Assembly (NCBI GenBank): GCA_028693355.1
Contig: JAQUVM010000006.1
Location: 1-49,022 of the forward strand
DNA: 49,022 nucleotides
Source of the DNA: Burkholderiales bacterium
GTDB taxonomy: Bacteria; Pseudomonadota; Gammaproteobacteria; Burkholderiales; UBA11063
Direction: 5' to 3'
A model generated the notes under the pieces. The model saw only the letters and a list, made by a program, of their open reading frames with translations. It was not told the DNA's origin and made no database searches. A program made the translations under genes and the position numbers. Below, piece after piece: positions 44,146 to 49,022 of the stretch; the first letter of the stretch is position 1, and every line of letters starts with the position of its first letter.

Positions 44146-44971
44146 TAATCTTACTCTCATATTTTATTTTAAAAAATAATAAAAATGCAATCAATATATG
44201 AAAGGTTGCTAACATACAATTTGCAAGATAAAACCATACACCTGGAAAACCATGCTTAGTTCGTGAATTTATAGAACCTGGCTCACCTGTCCACTTATGA
44301 GAATTTAATTGGTACAGGAATGACTCCCACCCATTTTGATAATTCCAATATATAACAGGAGTAAACAAAATTAAACATAAGATAATCCCAGTATATAACT
44401 CATATCGAGTAAACAATTTACGCTCTTTTGCGTCGATAATAAAATAGACAAATAAACCCATAAATAAAACTATACCAGAATATTTAGATAGCATTGCTAA
44501 TCCTGACAATGCTCCTATTAATATCCATAGCTTATAATTACGAGAATTTAAAAATAACACTACATAGTAGGTAATCATGACATAAAATAAATTTTCTAAA
44601 CAATCATATGTCATATTTATATAAATAAATCTTGTTGTAACAAACGGATATACTAGATACATCACAAATGATAATCTAGCAACCTTTATGTCTTTACTCA
44701 TTAAAAGTGCTAATTTATAAACATAATAAGCTGCTAAATATGCAAATATAACTCCTACTATATTAATAGCAAAAACAGTATTACCAAAAATTAGTGTAGA
44801 TGCTTTTATTATATAAGCAATAAGTGGCGGACCATCATAGTATGATAGTTGTAAATGTTGACTCCAAGTCCAATAATAAAAACTATCATGATAAGGAAAA
44901 ATAGTAAAACAAAGTGTTATTAAAATTAATAACCAACTTATACTAAATAGTTTACAGAACTTATTTGTCAA
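43832..44971 (-). CDS. GT39-family membrane glycosyltransferase (PMT/ArnT-like)
   Basis: A 379-aa polytopic protein with about ten membrane helices. The first loop reads FPYHDSFYYWTWSQHLQLSYYDGPPLIAY; its Asp and the YYDGPP motif match bacterial GT39 enzymes that use polyprenyl-phosphate sugars. The start is TTG with AAGAAAAGAG upstream; an in-frame TGA just before it rules out an earlier start. The deletion next door replaced its last three codons (LPK in the remnant copy) with an immediate stop after NIWH, probably harmless. It is likely to decorate a lipid-linked glycan on the periplasmic side. Confidence 0.78.
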   Translation of the reverse strand: MTNKFCKLFSISWLLILITLCFTIFPYHDSFYYWTWSQHLQLSYYDGPPLIAYIIKASTLIFGNTVFAINIVGVIFAYLAAYYVYKLALLMSKDIKVARLSFVMYLVYPFVTTRFIYINMTYDCLENLFYVMITYYVVLFLNSRNYKLWILIGALSGLAMLSKYSGIVLFMGLFVYFIIDAKERKLFTRYELYTGIILCLILFTPVIYWNYQNGWESFLYQLNSHKWTGEPGSINSRTKHGFPGVWFYLANCMLATFHILIAFLLFFKIKYESKIIESNAEKLLVTIFVVFFLFWLYISYGSHVGLNYALPILFIPIYFCAKLFVKYDLGRAQVVFISLFAIISIGMMIDHSRLKSGDELNYNRYIVTDMVKQPLNIWH

Positions 44972-45090
44972 TTTACACTCTTTTCTTCATTTGCATTTAA
45001 TATATTAAACCTTTAAGTTTCTGATTAATGTTGTTTCAATTTCGTACTCTAGGAATATTTCCATATGAAAATTTATTTTTGTATTTTTTA

Positions 45091-46053
45091 TTATAACTTT
45101 TTAATATACCGTTTAAAAATTCTAGAATCAATTTTAATAAAAAAATATAATCCACTGGAGCTATAAATTTTACGTAATTTGCTTGCTTTACTATCATTTA
45201 TTAAAGGATCATTTGCAAATTTATTACCTTGTGGATATTTTGGTATATACTCTTGTAATAATTTAAATAATTTATAGCGCCCAAATGGCGATAAAACCAT
45301 TTTTATAAAATTATAAGCATTAGATAATGCAAATGCTGTTAATTCATCGCTAGTATTTTCAACACAAGCAAACTTTAATAACTTTTCCAAAATAATATAG
45401 ATATCTTGATAAGAGTAAAATTTGTGTGTAGCAGAGTTTTCATTAACTCTATAATCATAGACACAATCATTTATAACTCTTATTTTATCAGTTGATGACC
45501 ATACTTGAGAAATTAGTAATAAATCTTCGGCATATTTAAAACCTTCAAACCTAAAACCATGAGAGAGCCAAAAATCTTTTCTAAATAATGTACCCCAAGC
45601 ATACATGCCAAGCGCAAACCTAGAAAAATTATAAAATTCTACCAAAGTTATATGCTTATCAATTTTATGACCGTTACGTAAGCTATAGCTATTTCCCAAA
45701 ACAATATCATAATCTCTTACATCAACTTCTTTTAACAATATTTCTAAACAGTTTTCTTCCAAAATATCGTCAGAATCTAAAAAGAAAAGCCACTCACCAC
45801 TTGCAATATCTACACCTCGGTTACGGCAAATACCTTGACCTAGGTTTTTTTCATTTTGTAAGTATTTAATTTTATCTGGGTATTTTGATTGATATTGACG
45901 AATTATAATATCTGAACCATCTGGAGAGTAATCATTAACTATAATCATTTCCCAATTAGTATAGGTTTGATTAATTACGCTATTTAAGCACTCTGGCAGA
46001 AATTGTTCTACATTGTAGACTGGTATAATAATACTGATATTAGATTGTGTCAT
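45091..46053 (-). CDS. GT2 glycosyltransferase
   Basis: A 320-aa protein with an N-terminal GT-A domain: ISIIIPVYNVEQFLPECLNS, VNDYSPDGS and metal-binding LDSDD (92-96). The C-terminal half is rich in aromatic and basic residues and may bind membrane or acceptor. Such enzymes transfer galactose, glucose or GlcNAc in O-antigen and capsule synthesis. It lies 18 nt after the next upstream glycosyltransferase gene and shares its general plan (both about 315 aa), so they are probably distant paralogues. The 119-nt gap to the GT39 gene holds nothing recognisable. Confidence 0.83.
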   Translation of the reverse strand: MTQSNISIIIPVYNVEQFLPECLNSVINQTYTNWEMIIVNDYSPDGSDIIIRQYQSKYPDKIKYLQNEKNLGQGICRNRGVDIASGEWLFFLDSDDILEENCLEILLKEVDVRDYDIVLGNSYSLRNGHKIDKHITLVEFYNFSRFALGMYAWGTLFRKDFWLSHGFRFEGFKYAEDLLLISQVWSSTDKIRVINDCVYDYRVNENSATHKFYSYQDIYIILEKLLKFACVENTSDELTAFALSNAYNFIKMVLSPFGRYKLFKLLQEYIPKYPQGNKFANDPLINDSKASKLRKIYSSSGLYFFIKIDSRIFKRYIKKL

Positions 46054-46071
46054 AATGTCCAGTACCCTCTC

Positions 46072-47007
46072 TTATTTAGATTTAAGCTTAAATCTTGGCC
46101 TAAATAAGTATAAACCTTTCGATTTAAATAAAATAGTCATTTTTTTCCAAGCTGAATTTGAGTGTAACATTGTATATGGCTTCATTGCAGAAAAATTTGG
46201 TAATCTACCATTTTTTTTCATAAATCTCTTAAACAACTGATACTGTTCTAATTTTGAGTCTAAAATTGGATATAAAAATGTATATAATTCAATCATATAA
46301 GAATATTGTTCAAGCGTCATTTGTAAATTATTCATCATAAATGTATCGTGTATTTTACCTAAAGTATAATCTAACTCTTCTATAGTTTTAATGCTGCTCA
46401 TAGTAGAATCAGATCGTTGTACATAAAAATACAGTCCAACAGACACAAATCCAATTTTTGGATTTCCTGATAAGATTTTAATATTAAAAACAACGTCTTC
46501 TAGAAACATCTTAATAGGAGGTAAATAATTTTGAGCTAAATACTCTTTTTTATATAACTTTCCCCATAAATAACTATCCGTGTATCGATTCTTAATAAAT
46601 CTTCTTTCAGCATCAATATAATCCATATGGTTAAAATACACTTTATAGTGTGAGCTCATTACAATATCATAGTCATTACTTATTATAGTATTATATAGAA
46701 TTTCTAAAAAATTATCGGCTATATAATCATCAGCATCAAGATATACTATATAGTTACCAAGAGACTTTGTGAAACCATTATGCCTAGAATGGCTTTGCCC
46801 CATATTTTGCTTATTTTTAAAATATCTGAATAAATTTGGGTATAATTCAATATATTGATTAATAATTTCTATACTACCATCAGTAGAACAATCATCTACA
46901 ATAATACATTCAAAATTATGTATAGTCTGGTTAACAATACTTTTTAAGCATTGATCTAGATATCTACTGACATTATATAATGGAATAATGATTGTTATAA
47001 AATCCAT
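46072..47007 (-). CDS. GT2 glycosyltransferase
   Basis: A 311-aa protein with ITIIIPLYNVSRYLDQCLKS, VDDCSTDGS and metal-binding LDADD (90-94), then a variable acceptor half ending in basic residues (FRPRFKLKSK). AGGAGA lies before the ATG. It sits between a GT9 and another GT2 gene in the minus-strand operon. Sugar specificity cannot be told from sequence. Confidence 0.83.
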   Translation of the reverse strand: MDFITIIIPLYNVSRYLDQCLKSIVNQTIHNFECIIVDDCSTDGSIEIINQYIELYPNLFRYFKNKQNMGQSHSRHNGFTKSLGNYIVYLDADDYIADNFLEILYNTIISNDYDIVMSSHYKVYFNHMDYIDAERRFIKNRYTDSYLWGKLYKKEYLAQNYLPPIKMFLEDVVFNIKILSGNPKIGFVSVGLYFYVQRSDSTMSSIKTIEELDYTLGKIHDTFMMNNLQMTLEQYSYMIELYTFLYPILDSKLEQYQLFKRFMKKNGRLPNFSAMKPYTMLHSNSAWKKMTILFKSKGLYLFRPRFKLKSK

Positions 47008-47051
47008 ATCAATTCTCCTACATTAGCTATAAAATATCGATCAATAATTAC

Positions 47052-48080
47052 TTAAATAGTACTACAACTCGATATTTGTTTATATTTTTCTAGAATTTGC
47101 TCACTTGTTACTTCAGAAGCATTCTTAATAATAATGCTAATATTTCGATCTGTCCATGGCCTCCATAAACTGTACATATCAACTGAATAAACAGATATTA
47201 AATATAACCCCAGTGCAGCTGCACAATGAGACAACCCACCATCAACCCCAACAAAGTACTTATAATTCAATAATTTATGCAGAACATCATGTTCCAAATC
47301 ACCTTGAATTACATCAATTTTATTAGTATATTTATTTCGTTCTATAAATGAAATAACATCTTGCTTATTTTTATCATCAACTACAATAGCTACCCTAGTT
47401 TTCATCAATAATAAACTTGATAATAAGCTTTGATATGTATGTTCACTAAATGCTCTATTATCATGAGGCTTACCTGTAATATTCACAACAATACCATCAC
47501 TAGCATTAAACATAGAAGATAATGGGATCATTGCTCTAGTATGAGATTCAGGAAATTCTAAATTATCATTACCAAATGCGCTATTAAATAAATTATACAA
47601 ATTCAAACTAATATGTTTTTGTGGATAAAACTCAACTATTTTCACACCCTTCAATTCAGATAATTTTTCAAAAACTTTTGTACCTAATCTCTTATCTCTA
47701 TGAACCTTTTGATTTTTTGAGTAATGAATACTCCATGTATATATGTTATTAAACCCCATAATATTGTAAATCATTTTTAATAATCTTCTACTTTGATAAT
47801 CAGCCACTATAACAGAACAATAATTATTCAGTTTAAGTTGTTTTAGAATTGCCATAATCTTACTGGAGCCGTTGATCTCGTGCTCGCTTTCTCTTTCTGT
47901 CAATTTAGCACAATATATATTACAATCCTTGACTGCACCTTGATATAAAAATTTAAGCTTTTCATAGTAAGTTAATACATCGAACTGTATATTTTCTGAT
48001 TTTGAAAATAATTTAATCATTTCTTGAACAAATAATGTATCGCCAATACAAGACCCACGAACAACTAAAACTTTTTTCAT
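47052..48080 (-). CDS. GT9-family (heptosyltransferase-like) glycosyltransferase
   Basis: A 342-aa GT-B enzyme. The N-terminus VLVVRGSCIGDTLFVQEMI has the RxxxxGD acceptor-side motif of LPS heptosyltransferases. The C-terminal domain has VNITGKPHDNRAFSEHTY and the donor-binding FVGVDGGLSHCAAALG motif (about 275-288), the GxDSGxxHxA equivalent. GT9 members add heptose to the LPS inner core or related sugars to outer core. This suggests that the cluster builds an LPS-type glycan rather than only a capsule. AGGTGAT is the ribosome site. Confidence 0.82.
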   Translation of the reverse strand: MKKVLVVRGSCIGDTLFVQEMIKLFSKSENIQFDVLTYYEKLKFLYQGAVKDCNIYCAKLTERESEHEINGSSKIMAILKQLKLNNYCSVIVADYQSRRLLKMIYNIMGFNNIYTWSIHYSKNQKVHRDKRLGTKVFEKLSELKGVKIVEFYPQKHISLNLYNLFNSAFGNDNLEFPESHTRAMIPLSSMFNASDGIVVNITGKPHDNRAFSEHTYQSLLSSLLLMKTRVAIVVDDKNKQDVISFIERNKYTNKIDVIQGDLEHDVLHKLLNYKYFVGVDGGLSHCAAALGLYLISVYSVDMYSLWRPWTDRNISIIIKNASEVTSEQILEKYKQISSCSTI

Positions 48081-48096
48081 AATATCACCTAAGGTT

Positions 48097-48897
48097 TCAA
48101 TTTAATCTAAATATTTTCTTAAATTTAAGTTTATACATCTTACGAATAAAAACAATCCTCTTAACTAAATTATATCGTTTTAGAATTTTTAATTTTTCAA
48201 TTTTTATCTCTAAACTATCAATGCTTGACAAACCACCATTATTATAATATCCAATAATACTTGGCAATAATTGCATTTTAACATTAGAAATTTTCATGCT
48301 CATAAACATATCAAAATCAGCTAGTATCTTAAACGAAGTATCATATAAATGCATATCATGGTAGACTTTCCTTATAAAAGCTCCTTGATGACAGATTGAC
48401 ATATGATATTTCATTGCTATATCTAAGTTAATCTGCCTATACATCAATGGTACAACTTTGCCATCTAAGCAATCACAAACTATGCATATACCACCAACTA
48501 TCATCGTATCTGAATCTATGGCAAAATCAGAAAATTCTTGAGAAGCACCAGAAAGTAACCAATCATCACTACCTTGTATATTTATCCACTCCCCTGTAGC
48601 CATTTTGATACCTTTATTCATAGCATCATAAATTCCACTATCTGGCTCACTTATATAACGATAAACTATACCTTTTTCTGCAAACTTAGCTTCATATTCT
48701 TTAATTATATCTAATGTATTATCTGTAGATTTTCCATCTATTATAATGTATTCAATATTATTATACGTTTGATTTAATACAGACTCTATAGTACGGCGAA
48801 TTGTTTTTGCACTATTAAAGCATACTGTAACTATAGAAATTAGCGGTTTATTTACGTTATCATTTATATTAGCTATTTGAGAATCACCATTTATCAT
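48097..48897 (-). CDS. GT2 glycosyltransferase, WcaA-like
   Basis: A 266-aa protein with LISIVTVCFNSAKTIRRTIES, IDGKSTDNT, the characteristic SEPDSGIYDAMNKGI and GSDD (109-112). These features match the WcaA/colanic-acid and O-antigen GT2 group. The start taken is the ATG at 48897, which overlaps the stop of the upstream gene as ATGA; an ATG four codons earlier is also possible. Coupling to a GDP-fucose synthase gene is compatible with a fucose-containing glycan, but the donor is not proven. Confidence 0.82.
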   Translation of the reverse strand: MINGDSQIANINDNVNKPLISIVTVCFNSAKTIRRTIESVLNQTYNNIEYIIIDGKSTDNTLDIIKEYEAKFAEKGIVYRYISEPDSGIYDAMNKGIKMATGEWINIQGSDDWLLSGASQEFSDFAIDSDTMIVGGICIVCDCLDGKVVPLMYRQINLDIAMKYHMSICHQGAFIRKVYHDMHLYDTSFKILADFDMFMSMKISNVKMQLLPSIIGYYNNGGLSSIDSLEIKIEKLKILKRYNLVKRIVFIRKMYKLKFKKIFRLN

Positions 48898-49022
48898 TTT
48901 AAATACCATTTAATAGTCTGTTTAATACCATCAACTAAATCTATATTAGCTGACCAACCTAAGTCTTTTAGTTTTGTTACATCTTGTAACTTCCTCATCG
49001 TACCATCTGGTTTAGATGTATC
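48894..49022 (-). CDS. fcl: GDP-L-fucose synthase, C-terminal end (cut by the window)
   Basis: The last 42 codons of a minus-strand gene entering from the right. DTSKPDGTMRKLQDVTKL and GWSANIDLVDGIKQTIKWYL match the C-terminus of GDP-4-keto-6-deoxymannose epimerase/reductase (WcaG/Fcl), which makes GDP-L-fucose from GDP-mannose via Gmd. The PDGTMRK stretch normally reads PDGTPRK. The ATGA overlap with the GT2 gene indicates an operon. Confidence 0.82.
   Translation of the reverse strand, partial: DTSKPDGTMRKLQDVTKLKDLGWSANIDLVDGIKQTIKWYLK

Overview
This is a strongly AT-rich, gene-dense bacterial chromosome segment. It encodes Gram-negative envelope functions: TolC-type outer membrane channels, MurJ and MurB, periplasmic binding proteins and a surface-glycan cluster. 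A stand-alone RlmL-type rRNA methyltransferase of about 380 aa, rather than the roughly 700 aa RlmKL fusion of gammaproteobacteria, together with a short HPF and a periplasmic type II asparaginase, makes a low-GC betaproteobacterium (for example a Neisseriales relative) my best guess. A Francisella-like gammaproteobacterium cannot be excluded by eye. No transposase, integrase, phage gene or CRISPR array was seen.

Layout. 1-2.9 kb: the end of a tRNA-Glu, a tRNA-Lys, a secreted cysteine-protease-like protein, an RlmL-like methyltransferase and a ribosome hibernation factor. 2.9-4.5 kb: an ArnT-like membrane glycosyltransferase. 4.6-10.9 kb: an iron-type operon that begins with a Fur-box-like promoter and combines a FecB-like binding protein, an opine-dehydrogenase-family enzyme, an EamA exporter, two FecCD permeases and a FecE-type ATPase. 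Biosynthesis, export and re-import of a small opine-type metallophore is the likely theme, and this is the main candidate for an undescribed system. 10.9-15.1 kb (minus strand): ruvC, a ClC channel, cytochrome b561, murJ (split by a frameshift at an A7 heptamer) and rpmE. 15.4-17.8 kb: a lipoprotein with seven Ig-like repeats. 18.3-22.0 kb: a second amino-acid-linked trio of EamA transporter, ATP-grasp ligase and APC permease.

22.4-26.8 kb: a ribbon-helix-helix-like regulator with its own operator, followed by a complete EmrB/EmrA/outer-membrane-factor efflux pump. 26.8-39.7 kb: mostly housekeeping genes (aldose-1-epimerase-like, TolC, glutathione reductase, an amino acid permease, a cysteine-rich orphan, a LysE exporter, AcpS, a ferritin-like diiron protein, a MetQ-like protein, RuvA, tRNA-Arg, MurB, asparaginase). 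39.8-49.0 kb (minus strand): a surface polysaccharide or LPS cluster of GT2, GT4, GT9 and GT39 glycosyltransferases, ending at the window edge in the tail of a GDP-L-fucose synthase. Inside it a GT39-GT2 segment is duplicated on both sides of a GT4 gene, and each copy has decayed in a different gene.

Two clusters, the opine-dehydrogenase operon and the ATP-grasp trio, share a logic: an enzyme of a family that joins amino acids to small molecules sits beside an EamA transporter and an import system. All functional statements come from reading protein motifs and context; no database search was run.
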